Made by a program: the position numbers and the translations under genes
Notes under the pieces: model-generated
What the model saw: the letters and a program-made list of their open reading frames with translations, nothing else
The model's database searches: none
Told to the model about the DNA's origin: nothing
Part shown: positions 29,223 through 37,410 of the stretch, piece after piece
How the letters are laid out: each line of letters begins with the position of its first letter
Position numbering within the stretch: position 1 is the stretch's first letter
Source of the DNA: Flavobacterium panacagri
Lineage (GTDB): Bacteria > Bacteroidota > Bacteroidia > Flavobacteriales > Flavobacteriaceae
Assembly: GCF_030378165.1 (NCBI RefSeq)
Contig: NZ_CP119766.1
Coordinates: 1,364,001 to 1,428,000, forward strand
Direction of reading: 5' to 3'
Length of the DNA: 64,000 nt

Positions 29223-29245
29223 AATGGTCATTATTGTGGTTTTGG

Positions 29246-29809
29246 TTAGATAATTTCATCGTGAAGTTGAAAAAAACCGCGCATCGATTCGAGCGCTTTA
29301 CTCATTTGATTCCGGACTGTATTTATTGATATTCCGAGTTCATTACTTATTTCTTCATAGCTCATTCCTTTTTTCCGCGACATCTTAAAAATCTGCCGTC
29401 GTTTAGGAGGAAGCTGTTTTATTGCCTGTTTTCGGAGTTTCTTACAATCGGCTTCGCGAATGGCGTAATCTCCGTATTCATGTGTTTTCTGACTTTCGTA
29501 GAAAACGGCTTCTTTCAATATAATTTCGTTTGCGGCTTTGTTCAAAACATTAAAAGCCTGATTTCTTGCGATTGTAAAAATATAAGCCTTAAACGACTGT
29601 TCTATATTTAAACTCTCGCGATTGAGCCAAACTTTCATAAAAACATCCTGAACATTCTCTTCTGCGGCCTCTTTTGATTTTAGAAGACTAATGCTGTATC
29701 CATAAATATCTTGGTGATATAAATCAAAAAGTTGGCGAAAAGCTTTTTCGTTTCCGTTTTTGAGTTCACTTACCAATAATTTTTCACTATGGTCGGCAGC
29801 TTCTAACAA
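29246..29809 (-). CDS. ECF RNA polymerase sigma factor (FecI-like)
   Basis: A 187-residue sigma-70 family protein with region 2 at about 25-92 (LFDLYHQDIYGYSISLLKSK, DVFMKVW) and region 4 at about 128-180 (LPPKRRQIFKMSRKKGMSYEEISNELGIS). There is no other domain, as expected for an extracytoplasmic-function sigma factor. With the FecR gene next downstream and the STN-bearing SusC, it is the likely activator of the alpha-glucan locus. The start is TTG at 29809: an in-frame stop lies six codons upstream and no ATG is nearby. A strong housekeeping promoter is at 29881-29910. Confidence 0.93.
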   Translation of the reverse strand: MLEAADHSEKLLVSELKNGNEKAFRQLFDLYHQDIYGYSISLLKSKEAAEENVQDVFMKVWLNRESLNIEQSFKAYIFTIARNQAFNVLNKAANEIILKEAVFYESQKTHEYGDYAIREADCKKLRKQAIKQLPPKRRQIFKMSRKKGMSYEEISNELGISINTVRNQMSKALESMRGFFQLHDEII

Positions 29810-29880
29810 TTTAATCTCGTTTATTTAATTCTAATGGTATTAAACTATCAAAATGCGAGGTCTAATGTCTGACTTCTTCG

Positions 29881-29910
29881 CAAATATATAAAAATATTAT
29901 TCGCAACAAA
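29881..29910 (-). promoter_or_regulatory. Promoter of the ECF sigma factor gene
   Basis: On the minus strand TTTG (29907-29910), an 18-base gap, then TATATTTG (29881-29888): both elements match the Flavobacterium consensus. The start of transcription would be near 29874, giving a leader of about 65 bases. Confidence 0.7.
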
Positions 29911-30106
29911 TTATATATAAAAAAACTTATTTCTGATTTTTTGTTAGTTTTTTAGAGAAAGATGTAAAATGTCGTGTAAAGTGGCTTTATTACAAGTAAG
30001 TGTCATATTGACGCTTTTGTAAAATAAAGTTCATTTCAGAATTTGACTTTTGAGAATATTCTTATTTGAGAAAAATGAAATTTGGAAGGAAGTACTGTAT
30101 TTACTC

Positions 30107-30149
30107 AAAAAAAAATCCTTTCATCTTTCATTAAAAAGATAAAAGGATT
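30107..30149 (-). terminator. Terminator of the ACT-like protein gene
   Basis: Stem AATCCTTT-x-ATCTTT (30114-30128) with AAAGAT-x-AAAGGATT (30135-30149), one mismatch, and nine A on the left giving the U-tract on the minus strand. Confidence 0.8.
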
Positions 30150-30193
30150 GTATGAAGAGGAATCAAAATGGATTCTCCAGTACGAATTTTGAA

Positions 30194-30850
30194 TTAGTTT
30201 TTCAAGTCTTTAATTACTTTAAAAGCAACATCGACCTGATCTTCTCCAACAAGAATTGTAAACTCGTTTGAAGTCGAAATTACTTCATTAATAATAATTC
30301 CTTCCCAAGCCAAACGCTGGAAAATGAAGTAATAAATACCAGGAACAACAATGTTTTCTTTTGGTAATTTTACCGTAATCGAAGCTAAATTATCTAATTT
30401 CTGAATTAGTTTTTCTCTCATAAAGTGTTTTTCAACTAAATGATTAACACTACTGCTGACAACAATATTGGTTTCGTTTACACCACGAGATGAGGTATAA
30501 AAAATGTCAGATAAAGCATTAATATCAGAGATTAAATCTGCCTGTTTGTTTAAAACAGTTTCAGAAGCAGCAAAAGTGTAATCCGTAAGTTCAGAACGAA
30601 CCGTGATTTCGCCAATATTTTTAATTACTTTATTGATTTTGTGATTCAATTTAAAATCTAGTTCTTCTGTAAGTCGTTTTAAAGACATTACTACAGCGCC
30701 TTGTTTTACTTCTTTACCAAACTCGCTTTCTAATTCGGTCATAATATTTCGCGAAAGTGAAGTCAGGTTAATAATTCCGAGCGAGAGGGCATTCAATAAA
30801 AATGGTTTTGTTTTAATGTAGTTTTCTACAATAGAAGAAACAGTTTTCAT
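30194..30850 (-). CDS. ACT-domain-like protein related to aspartate kinase regulatory region
   Basis: A 218-residue cytoplasmic protein without kinase motifs. The N-terminal half is helical, with a winged-helix-like pattern (residues 1-65). The C-terminal part (about 150-218) reads like an ACT fold: VVPGIYYFIFQRLAWEGIIINEVISTSNEFTILV, the beta-alpha-beta pattern of amino-acid-sensing domains. Flavobacterial genomes annotate similar proteins as aspartate kinase, but the catalytic part is absent, so that label would be wrong. Possible role: amino-acid-responsive regulator. Has its own promoter and terminator. Confidence 0.7.
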   Translation of the reverse strand: MKTVSSIVENYIKTKPFLLNALSLGIINLTSLSRNIMTELESEFGKEVKQGAVVMSLKRLTEELDFKLNHKINKVIKNIGEITVRSELTDYTFAASETVLNKQADLISDINALSDIFYTSSRGVNETNIVVSSSVNHLVEKHFMREKLIQKLDNLASITVKLPKENIVVPGIYYFIFQRLAWEGIIINEVISTSNEFTILVGEDQVDVAFKVIKDLKN

Positions 30851-30914
30851 AATCTTTTTTTTTTTTTGTATTCGGTTGGTTGTTAATTTAACATTGCGAT
30901 GTTATAAATCTCTG

Positions 30915-30945
30915 CAAATATAAATAAAAAAACAAATTGTTACAA
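30915..30945 (-). promoter_or_regulatory. Promoter of the ACT-like protein gene
   Basis: On the minus strand TTG (30943-30945), 20-base gap, TATATTTG (30915-30922). The leader of about 60 bases contains a run of 13 A just before the ATG (as T13 on the plus strand, 30855-30867). Confidence 0.65.
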
Positions 30946-30966
30946 TTATAACAATAAAAAATTATG

Positions 30967-31338
30967 TTAAAAGTGATAAAAAGCGTCGGTAAGATGTTCA
31001 ATTGCAAATGATTCGCCGTTTTTGTGGATCGCAATGATGTCAAAACGGACTTCTATATCTTCCGGAAAATCCTTTTCCCTATCGTTTATGTAGGCATTTA
31101 CTGCTTTAATGAGTAATTGAATTTTTTTGGACTTCACAAAATCTTGTGGAGAACCAAAATCTAAACTCGAACGAGTCTTAACTTCTACAATCGCTAAAAC
31201 AGCATCTTTTTGAGCAATTATATCTATTTCAGCTTTCTGAATAACAAAGTTTCGCTCTAGAATGGCATATCCATTTTCTTTTAGATGTGCCTCTGCAAGA
31301 TCTTCTCCTAATTTTCCTAGTTCATTATGTTTTGCCAT
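30967..31338 (-). CDS. YraN family (UPF0102) protein
   Basis: A 123-residue protein of the UPF0102 family with the predicted restriction-endonuclease-like fold. It has an N-terminal GxxGExxAxxxLxxxGYxIxxRN motif (residues 8-30), a D-x(n)-ExK core (E37, D39, then VEVKTRSS with E72 and K74), and a C-terminal HxxxAF segment. Normal length. Function in bacteria is not settled; a nuclease or Holliday-junction role has been proposed from fold only. The short leader contains a TTTCAGG repeat. Confidence 0.92.
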   Translation of the reverse strand: MAKHNELGKLGEDLAEAHLKENGYAILERNFVIQKAEIDIIAQKDAVLAIVEVKTRSSLDFGSPQDFVKSKKIQLLIKAVNAYINDREKDFPEDIEVRFDIIAIHKNGESFAIEHLTDAFYHF

Positions 31339-31340
31339 AG

Positions 31341-31372
31341 GTTTTGTTGTTTCAAGTTTCAGGTTTCAGGTT
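31341..31372. repeat. Short TTTCAGG direct repeat
   Basis: TTTCAAG, TTTCAGG, TTTCAGG occur as consecutive seven-base units at about 31350-31370, just upstream of yraN. Such heptamer runs recur in flavobacterial spacers. Confidence 0.5.
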
Positions 31373-31390
31373 TTCTGTATGTAAAAAAGT

Positions 31391-31443
31391 AAAGCCGCAA
31401 AGTATTGTTAAACTTTGCGGCTTTGCGTCTCTGCGAGATTTTT
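31391..31443. repeat. Short TTTGCG hairpin
   Basis: AAAGCCGCAAAGT (31391-31403) faces ACTTTGCGGCTTT (31412-31424), followed by GCGTCTCTGCGAGATTTTT. Same word family as the long inverted repeat at 12091-12241. It could end the LD-carboxypeptidase transcript. Confidence 0.65.
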
Positions 31444-31492
31444 ATGTGGTATTTAAGCCTTTTAAAGAGAGAAAGGTTAAATGGATATAGTT

Positions 31493-32497
31493 CTATTTTT
31501 TAAATGTCAATGTGCTTCCTGTTGCTGTAACTTCCATTGTAACTATATTTCCCATAACTAAAGCTCTGTTGTCTCTAATATGTCCTGCTGGGAAATTGAA
31601 AATTACTGGAATGTTATATTTTTTGGTCACATCGTCAATAATTTCCAGTGCATTTTTACCCCAAGGCACTTCATTGTCTTTCATGCTGGTCATTCCTCCA
31701 ATAATAATTCCTTTTAGGTTTTCGATGCATCCATTTCGTCTTAAATTCATCATCATACGGTCAATATGATACAGATATTCGTCCAAATCTTCGATAAATA
31801 AAATTTTATCTCTACAGTCAATTGCAGAAGGAGAACCTAATAAACTGTATAAGATAGATAAATTACCTCCGACTAATTCTCCGGTTGCAGTTCCGAAACG
31901 ATTCATTGGCGTTGGGCTAATGGAATAAGAAATTGGCTCACCAAACAAACTAGCTTTTAAAGAACTCACGGCATCTGGAGTTGCTCTTGGAACTGTTACA
32001 GGCATAATTCCGTGGATAGATTTGTAGCCCATCGTATTTAAATGGTTGTGCAGAACCGTAACGTCACTGAAACCAATAACCCATTTCGGATGCAGTTTGA
32101 ATTTGGTAAAATCCAACAAATCTAACATTCTTACCGTTCCATAACCGCCACGAACGCACCAGATTGCTTTAATATTTGGATTGTCCATTTGCTTTTGAAA
32201 ATCGGCTGCTCTTTGTTCATCTGTTCCTGCTAGTTGATGATAATCTAAACCAATTGTGCTTCCAACAACGGCTTCTAAGCCCCAGCTGTGCAATAAATCA
32301 ATTGTTGGTTTTAAGTTATCGTCGATATTTTTTCTAGCTGTTGCTAAAAGTGCTACAGTATCTCCTTTTTGTAAATAGGGTGGTGTTATCATGTTTTGTT
32401 GAGATTGACAAGTGAATGATTGAAAAGCAAAAATAAGAAATGCGACTCTATATAGGATAAAGTGTTTTTTGAAGTGTTGAAAGCTTTTTCTATTCAT
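31493..32497 (-). CDS. LD-carboxypeptidase (peptidase family S66)
   Basis: A 334-residue exported protein; the N-terminal hydrophobic segment ends SFTC (Cys30), so it may be a lipoprotein. The S66 Ser-Glu-His set is visible: S144 in WVIGFSDVT, Glu in LFIEDLDEYLYHIDRM (about 243) and His in FPAGH (about 311). The conserved WCVRGGYG segment is at 113-120. Members remove the terminal D-Ala from murein tetrapeptides (recycling) or process related peptides such as microcin C. Export suggests periplasmic peptidoglycan trimming here. It lies 42 bp after the serine hydrolase gene, probably one transcript. Confidence 0.92.
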   Translation of the reverse strand: MNRKSFQHFKKHFILYRVAFLIFAFQSFTCQSQQNMITPPYLQKGDTVALLATARKNIDDNLKPTIDLLHSWGLEAVVGSTIGLDYHQLAGTDEQRAADFQKQMDNPNIKAIWCVRGGYGTVRMLDLLDFTKFKLHPKWVIGFSDVTVLHNHLNTMGYKSIHGIMPVTVPRATPDAVSSLKASLFGEPISYSISPTPMNRFGTATGELVGGNLSILYSLLGSPSAIDCRDKILFIEDLDEYLYHIDRMMMNLRRNGCIENLKGIIIGGMTSMKDNEVPWGKNALEIIDDVTKKYNIPVIFNFPAGHIRDNRALVMGNIVTMEVTATGSTLTFKK

Positions 32498-32539
32498 TTT
32501 TCTTTTTGCTTAAAATTATAAATTATTTTAATTCTTATT

Positions 32540-33631
32540 TTAATAAAACGGAACACATCCATATTTAGTTTCCAATTCTTTTAAAATTACAATTAACCCT
32601 TCATCTGCTTTTTCAGATTGTACATTGGCAAAAAGAATAAACGCTTTGTTGGTGGCTTTACAAATATACACTTTGGTTAAAAATGTTCCAGGATTTCCAT
32701 TATGAAATGAATATTGCTGTTCATTATTTTTGTTGAGTTCTGGATACCAGCCAAAAGAAAATTCGGGCAGGCCAAAATGCATATAATTAAATTCTTCTTC
32801 TGTAAAAAGTTTAGATTTTCCTTGTAAACCTTTAAGCTGTAGTTGAATGAATTTACAAAAGTCAGGTAAGCTTACATTGATATTTCCAGCTGACGAAAGC
32901 CAGTTTAATTTATAATTTAAAGCTGGTTTTTCAGGAATCAGATTTTCATCATGTCCCCAAGGCTGATTTTTGTCTTTTAAATTCGGCTGACCAAATTCAA
33001 AATCAATATTCAGGCTTTTTCCTAGTTCTTGTACTAAGGTTTCGTATGTTTTTCCAGTCGCTTTTTCTAGCATTAATCCGGCCGCTACGTAACTAGGATT
33101 AGAACCATAAACATCTTGCTTTTCTGAAATAGAAGAAGTTTTTACGAAAAACCATTTCATAAACTCGTAACGTTGTTCAGGGTTTGTTCCTTTTATTTCT
33201 TTTTGGGTTGGAGTTTTATTTCCATACGACCAAGTTGGCATGTGTGCTCTAAACGTTATAAAATCTCTTAAAGTAAAATTGTAATAATTGGGATTACTTC
33301 CAGCTTTTAATTCTGGGTATAAATCAAAAAATTTAGTTTCCCATTTCAAATTGCCCTCTTTAACCAAAACTGCAGCTAAATATGCTGTAATCGTTTTTGT
33401 TATTGAACCAAGTCTGAATCGGTCTGATAATTCAGCCTTTAAATTACTGTTGATTTTTTTATATCCTAAAGCATTTATTTCTAAAATAGAATGAGAAGAA
33501 ACTATGGCGTACGCTATTTCTGGAATATTATACTTTACTCTAATACTGTCAACAAATTGGCTGTTTTTCTGAGAATAACAAAGTGTGTTGTAGCTTAAGA
33601 ATAGTATAAATATCGAAAGGATTTTTTTCAT
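32540..33631 (-). CDS. Serine hydrolase of the class C beta-lactamase/DD-peptidase-like family
   Basis: A 363-residue exported protein with a signal peptide (residues 1-20). The SxxK motif is SITK (S76, K79) in the typical RLGSITKT context. The second motif, usually YxN, reads YGSNPSY (Y175-N178), one residue longer than normal, so the general base is uncertain. The third motif near the C-terminus (SFHNGNPGTF, about 318) corresponds to the HxG form used by esterase or peptidase members. It could be a DD-peptidase, esterase or D-amino-acid hydrolase. It is first in a likely two-gene unit with the LD-carboxypeptidase, favouring a cell-wall role. Confidence 0.85.
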   Translation of the reverse strand: MKKILSIFILFLSYNTLCYSQKNSQFVDSIRVKYNIPEIAYAIVSSHSILEINALGYKKINSNLKAELSDRFRLGSITKTITAYLAAVLVKEGNLKWETKFFDLYPELKAGSNPNYYNFTLRDFITFRAHMPTWSYGNKTPTQKEIKGTNPEQRYEFMKWFFVKTSSISEKQDVYGSNPSYVAAGLMLEKATGKTYETLVQELGKSLNIDFEFGQPNLKDKNQPWGHDENLIPEKPALNYKLNWLSSAGNINVSLPDFCKFIQLQLKGLQGKSKLFTEEEFNYMHFGLPEFSFGWYPELNKNNEQQYSFHNGNPGTFLTKVYICKATNKAFILFANVQSEKADEGLIVILKELETKYGCVPFY

Positions 33632-33766
33632 TTTCTAAATGGCAAATTGAGCCAGCAAGTTACATGAGAATTTGAATATAAAAAAAGGAAATGTAAAATA
33701 AATATTTAGAAAATTCTTACAAATAAATCAATTTTTTATACATTAGTTTTTTATTTAAGTAGAACT

Positions 33767-34867
33767 ATGCGCCTTACAACTTTAATTTTCGGTTTTTTTA
33801 TTTTCTTTAGTAATTGTTCAAATTCGCAACCTAAAAAATACAAAATACACACAGTAGCTTTTTATAATTTTGAAAATTTATATGACACTGTAGATGATGA
33901 TTTTACAAATGATGATGAATGGACTCCAAATGGCACACAACATTGGACAAAACAAAAATATGAGCAAAAGTTGAAAAACTTAGCAAGAGTAATTTCTGAA
34001 ATTGGAACATCAGAAAATTCAAATGCCCCAGTTTTGTTAGGTTGTGCTGAAGTAGAAAATAGAGATGTTTTAGAGGACTTAATCAAAGAACCAAAATTAC
34101 AGCAATTCGATTTCGGAATCATTCATTTTGATTCACCTGATAAACGTGGCATCGATGTAGCATTACTTTATCAGAAAAAATATTTTCGCCCGACTTCTTT
34201 TTCTAATATTCCATTAATCATTTACAAAAAGAATAGTCTCAAAAAAGAAGAACAATCTGAAATTGAAGATGATGAACTTGAAATTAAAAAAGAAAATAAC
34301 AATCGTGTTTTTACAAGAGATCAGCTCTTGGTTTCGGGATTTTTAGAAAATGAAGAAATACATATAATAGTTAATCACTGGCCGTCAAGATCTGGAGGAG
34401 AAAAAGCCACAACTTTGTTTAGAGAAGCCGCAGGAAAGTTGAACCGAAAAATTATCGATTCTTTACAGCAGATAAACCCACAAGCAAAAGTGATGACAAT
34501 GGGAGATTTTAACGACGGACCGATTAATGCTAGTATAAAAACGGCTTTAGGAGCAAAAGGAAAGAAATCAGAAGTCTTAGAATTTGGTGTTTTTAATCCG
34601 TTTGAAGAATTAGTAAATAAAGGTTTGGGAACAATCGCTTTTAGGGATTCCTGGAATATTTTCGATCAAATTATGATGACAGCATCTTTAACTAAATCAG
34701 ATTTTGCAACTTTTAGTTTTTGGAAGGCAGGGATTTTCACCAGACCTTATCTTATCCAGAATTCGGGACAGTATAAAGGTTATCCATTGCGAAATACATT
34801 AACAGAAGCAGGTTTTAGTGATCATTTTCCGGTTTATATATATTTGATAAAAGAAATTGGACAGTAG
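33767..34867 (+). CDS. Endonuclease/exonuclease/phosphatase family lipoprotein
   Basis: A 366-residue secreted enzyme with a lipobox FSNC (about Cys17). Motifs of the DNase I-like fold are clear: NFENLYD at the start, the metal-binding Glu in LLGCAEVEN (about 88), VNHWPSRSGG (about 206), MGDFND (about 247), and a final SDHFPVY. Members cut DNA, RNA or phosphoesters; secreted ones often help obtain phosphate or degrade extracellular DNA. The stop codon lies inside the left arm of a REP-like repeat, so the repeat inserted at or formed the gene end. Divergent from the serine hydrolase gene. Confidence 0.9.
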   Translation: MRLTTLIFGFFIFFSNCSNSQPKKYKIHTVAFYNFENLYDTVDDDFTNDDEWTPNGTQHWTKQKYEQKLKNLARVISEIGTSENSNAPVLLGCAEVENRDVLEDLIKEPKLQQFDFGIIHFDSPDKRGIDVALLYQKKYFRPTSFSNIPLIIYKKNSLKKEEQSEIEDDELEIKKENNNRVFTRDQLLVSGFLENEEIHIIVNHWPSRSGGEKATTLFREAAGKLNRKIIDSLQQINPQAKVMTMGDFNDGPINASIKTALGAKGKKSEVLEFGVFNPFEELVNKGLGTIAFRDSWNIFDQIMMTASLTKSDFATFSFWKAGIFTRPYLIQNSGQYKGYPLRNTLTEAGFSDHFPVYIYLIKEIGQ

Positions 34868-34944
34868 AGACGCACCGCAGTGCGTCTAACTTTTTTATCA
34901 AAATGGAATTAGAAACCGAAAGACGCACTGCAGTGCGTCTCTAC
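34864..34944. repeat. AGACGCAC REP-like repeat pair
   Basis: GTAGAGACGCACCGCAGTGC begins at 34864 and its partner AGACGCACTGCAGTGCGTCT plus CTAC ends at 34944. Each half is a palindrome and the halves are also inverted relative to each other (GTAGAGACGCAC facing GTGCGTCTCTAC). It overlaps the stop of the upstream gene. Confidence 0.82.
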
Positions 34945-34957
34945 AAATTCACTACCT

Positions 34958-34965
34958 TAGCTTTT
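34958..34965 (+). promoter_or_regulatory. Possible -7 element (TAGCTTTT) of the 3-HAO gene
   Basis: Seven of eight matches to TAnnTTTG, 20 bases before the ATG at 34986. Weak. Confidence 0.3.
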
Positions 34966-34985
34966 CACAATTTAGAATTAAAAAA

Positions 34986-35525
34986 ATGGCTATAGCAAAA
35001 CCTTTCAACTTAACTAAATGGATTGACGAAAACCGTCATTTATTAAAACCGCCGGTTGGAAATAAAAATCTTTACGTAGATTCTGGGGATTATATTGTAA
35101 TGATTGTGGCGGGACCAAATGCAAGAAAAGATTATCATTATAACGAAACCGAAGAACTTTTTTACCAATTAGAAGGCAGTATAAAAGTAGTAATTCAGGA
35201 AGATGGGGAGCGAAAGGAAATGGAATTAAATGCTGGCGATATGTACCTGCATCCGGCAAAAGTGCCACATTCTCCCGTTCGTTCTGCAGGTTCTATCGGA
35301 TTGGTAATAGAACGTAAACGTGCTGGACAAGGTTTTACCGATGGCTTGCTTTGGCATTGTGACAATTGCAATCATAAGCTTTATGAAGTGTATTTTGAAC
35401 TGCATAATATCGAGAAAGATTTCTTACCTCACTTCGAACATTTTTACAATTCAGAAGAATTAAGAACATGCGATAAATGTGGAACTGTGATGGAGACTGA
35501 TCCTAGATTTGTGGCTAAGAAATAA
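34986..35525 (+). CDS. nbaC: 3-hydroxyanthranilate 3,4-dioxygenase
   Basis: A 179-residue cupin that opens the ring of 3-hydroxyanthranilate in the kynurenine route of tryptophan breakdown or quinolinate (NAD) synthesis. The Fe(II) ligands are visible at the family positions H51, E57 and H95, with R47 and R99 for substrate binding. A second, rubredoxin-like metal site is formed by C125, C128, C162 and C165, as in the Cupriavidus enzyme. Length and all key residues are normal. No other kynurenine gene is in the window, so the rest of the pathway must be elsewhere. Confidence 0.96.
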   Translation: MAIAKPFNLTKWIDENRHLLKPPVGNKNLYVDSGDYIVMIVAGPNARKDYHYNETEELFYQLEGSIKVVIQEDGERKEMELNAGDMYLHPAKVPHSPVRSAGSIGLVIERKRAGQGFTDGLLWHCDNCNHKLYEVYFELHNIEKDFLPHFEHFYNSEELRTCDKCGTVMETDPRFVAKK

Positions 35526-35546
35526 ATTGAATTTAATTTTGATATC

Positions 35547-35579
35547 AAACCCGACAGGTTTTTAAAACCTGTTGGGTTT
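35547..35579. repeat. ACCCGACAGGTTT hairpin, also a likely terminator
   Basis: AAACCCGACAGGTTT pairs with AAACCTGTTGGGTTT with one G-T pair. It sits between the convergent dioxygenase and phosphodiesterase genes and probably terminates one or both. The sequence is of a kind I recall as widespread in Flavobacterium spacers. Confidence 0.7.
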
Positions 35580-35643
35580 ATAATAAAGAAGAATTAATTT
35601 TAAAAATTCTTTTAATTCCGTGAAATCTTTTGCTAAATAAAAA

Positions 35644-36600
35644 CTACAACTCAAACTTTTTCCCTTGTCCAGGATAAATAATCTTCAACCCTAAATCATT
35701 CTGATTTTTAATTTGCTCCTTTAGTTTTGTAATGCTTTTTGTTGGTGGTTTTAAATGCGTAACAATAATTTTGAAGCCTTTCAAAGAACCTTTTCCAGCC
35801 AAATCTTCTAAAATATGAAGCTCAGTCATTAAATGAGTTGGAGTCAAATGCCCGAATAAAAATTTATCAGGCTGTTCATTTGGAAACGAAACCTCAATAA
35901 AAATTCCCTTTAATTGTTTGGTCTGAACCAAAGGCGCAACTGTCGTCCATAAAGCTTTTAGTTTATCGCTTTTCTCAACAGAATCAGGACCAGTATCGCC
36001 CAAATATAAAACATAAGAATCTTCACTTTTAACTAGAAATGCAGTACTTTCAAATGGATTGACATGGCTTAACGGAAAAGCCTTAACCGTCATTTTAGTA
36101 TTTGAAATTGGAGTTTCTTCACCAATATTTAGAGTTTGAAAGTGATATTTTTTCAAAGGAAAACCAGGGCCTTTATCTCCAAAATTTGCCCAAGTCTGAT
36201 CGTTGAAATAATGATTTTCCATCATTTCCATGCATTTTTCTGTCGCATAAACTGTTTTAGAAGAATCAGCAGGAGAATTGATGATTAACCCCGAAACATG
36301 ATCCAGATGTGCATGCGAAATTAAATATCCTTTAATATATTTCTTTAAAACTTCGTTTGTCGAAACTTTAAATACTTTGTTTTCAATTGCTTTTTCGATT
36401 CCAGCGTTTATCGTTCCAGCATCGAGACAGATATAATCATTTGTGTTAATTGGTGCAAGCAAATAAGCGGAAAGGTTTTTTTCGTCAATTCCTCCTTTTA
36501 TTCCTAAAGGAACTACCTGAAAAGAAGATTTTTCTTTTTGAGAAAATATGTTTGTTGATATTAAAAGGAAACAAACTAAAAGCCGACTGAAAAGTGTCAT
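35644..36600 (-). CDS. Class II 3',5'-cyclic-nucleotide phosphodiesterase, periplasmic
   Basis: A 318-residue exported metallo-beta-lactamase-fold enzyme with a signal peptide (1-20). The class II PDE signature HxHLDHxxGL is SHAHLDHVSGL (H96, H98, D100, H101). Later ligands are in FPLSHVNP (about 184), YLGDTGPD (about 205) and THLKPP (about 289). This class (yeast PDE1, Vibrio CpdP) hydrolyses cAMP or cGMP. A periplasmic location suggests scavenging of extracellular cyclic nucleotides. Convergent with the dioxygenase gene, divergent from the TIMP-like gene. Confidence 0.9.
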   Translation of the reverse strand: MTLFSRLLVCFLLISTNIFSQKEKSSFQVVPLGIKGGIDEKNLSAYLLAPINTNDYICLDAGTINAGIEKAIENKVFKVSTNEVLKKYIKGYLISHAHLDHVSGLIINSPADSSKTVYATEKCMEMMENHYFNDQTWANFGDKGPGFPLKKYHFQTLNIGEETPISNTKMTVKAFPLSHVNPFESTAFLVKSEDSYVLYLGDTGPDSVEKSDKLKALWTTVAPLVQTKQLKGIFIEVSFPNEQPDKFLFGHLTPTHLMTELHILEDLAGKGSLKGFKIIVTHLKPPTKSITKLKEQIKNQNDLGLKIIYPGQGKKFEL

Positions 36601-36704
36601 AATCTAAAGAATTAGTGTTGCAAATTTCATGAATAAAAGAGAAATACAGGCCTTATTTTTGAAAAATTCATGTTAATTAATACTAAATTTACGTTTCACT
36701 AAAA

Positions 36705-37346
36705 ATGCTAATGATGATTAGAAAAGTACTTTTTGGATTGTTTTTTATTTTAATAAGTTCTGAAGTTTATTGTTGCGATTGTTCCAATAAACCCTCAATA
36801 GAGGAAAATTGGAAAAAGGCTAATCAAGTTTTTATTGGGAAAGTAATTAAGGTTGACAGTTTGTTATATTCTGAATATGGACAAAAGATGTATTCTTATA
36901 CGATTCGAATATCCAAAACATATAAAGATGAGATTTTTAGAGAAAACTACTTTCGGACAATTTTAGGGGTTAGTATGGGGTCTTGTGATTATTATTTTGA
37001 ACCAGGAAAAGAGTATTTGATTTATGCAAAAAGAGATTATAACGCTTTAGGTTGCTCTATATGTTCAAGAACCGATTTTTTACAAAATGTTAAAAAAGGG
37101 GAATTAGAAGTATTAGAAGACTTATATAAAAAATCTCAAAAAAATAAAAACGAGATAAGAATAATTAAGCTTCAAAATAACATTGAGTATCAAATAGATT
37201 TAGTCAAAAATTCGTTTGAAGAAAAATTAAAAAGAAACGAAATGCTCATTTATATTTTGTCAGGTATAAGTTTTATTCTCTTTTTGGCTGTTCTTATATT
37301 ATTTTTCAAAAAGAAAAAAAGCATTCAAAAAGCATTAATTGATTAA
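36705..37346 (+). CDS. TIMP/NTR-like membrane-anchored protein
   Basis: A 213-residue protein. The signal peptide ends just before a CCDC cluster (Cys23-26), reminiscent of the N-terminal Cys-x-Cys of tissue-inhibitor-of-metalloproteinase (NTR) folds. It continues with the NTR-like beta segment ANQVFIGKVIKVD (about 40) and two more Cys pairs (about 91 and 116-119). A helical linker (about 130-178) and one C-terminal membrane helix (about 180-201) with a Lys-rich cytoplasmic tail follow. In bacteria such domains are envelope proteins of unknown role. The start could be any of the first, third or fourth Met. It is followed 64 bp later by the aldehyde dehydrogenase. Confidence 0.8.
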   Translation: MLMMIRKVLFGLFFILISSEVYCCDCSNKPSIEENWKKANQVFIGKVIKVDSLLYSEYGQKMYSYTIRISKTYKDEIFRENYFRTILGVSMGSCDYYFEPGKEYLIYAKRDYNALGCSICSRTDFLQNVKKGELEVLEDLYKKSQKNKNEIRIIKLQNNIEYQIDLVKNSFEEKLKRNEMLIYILSGISFILFLAVLILFFKKKKSIQKALID

Positions 37347-37410
37347 AAGTTAATTTCTAAAACAATATCTTTACATCAATAATATAACAATTTTAACTAA
37401 AAAAGTTACA

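Larger units (their letters stand above)
28781..29245. other. Repeat-filled spacer between sigma factor and FecR genes
   Basis: These 465 bp hold the fecR leader, the MITE-like copy 2 (28975-29101), a CCACAGATTAAA hairpin (29111-29178) and the sigma-gene terminator. No gene seen. Confidence 0.7.
29810..30193. other. Spacer with sigma promoter and ACT-protein terminator
   Basis: These 384 bp hold the sigma promoter (29881-29910) on the right side of the sigma gene and the terminator of the next minus-strand gene (30107-30149). The middle part (about 29915-30100) is plain AT-rich sequence in which I see nothing. Confidence 0.6.
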
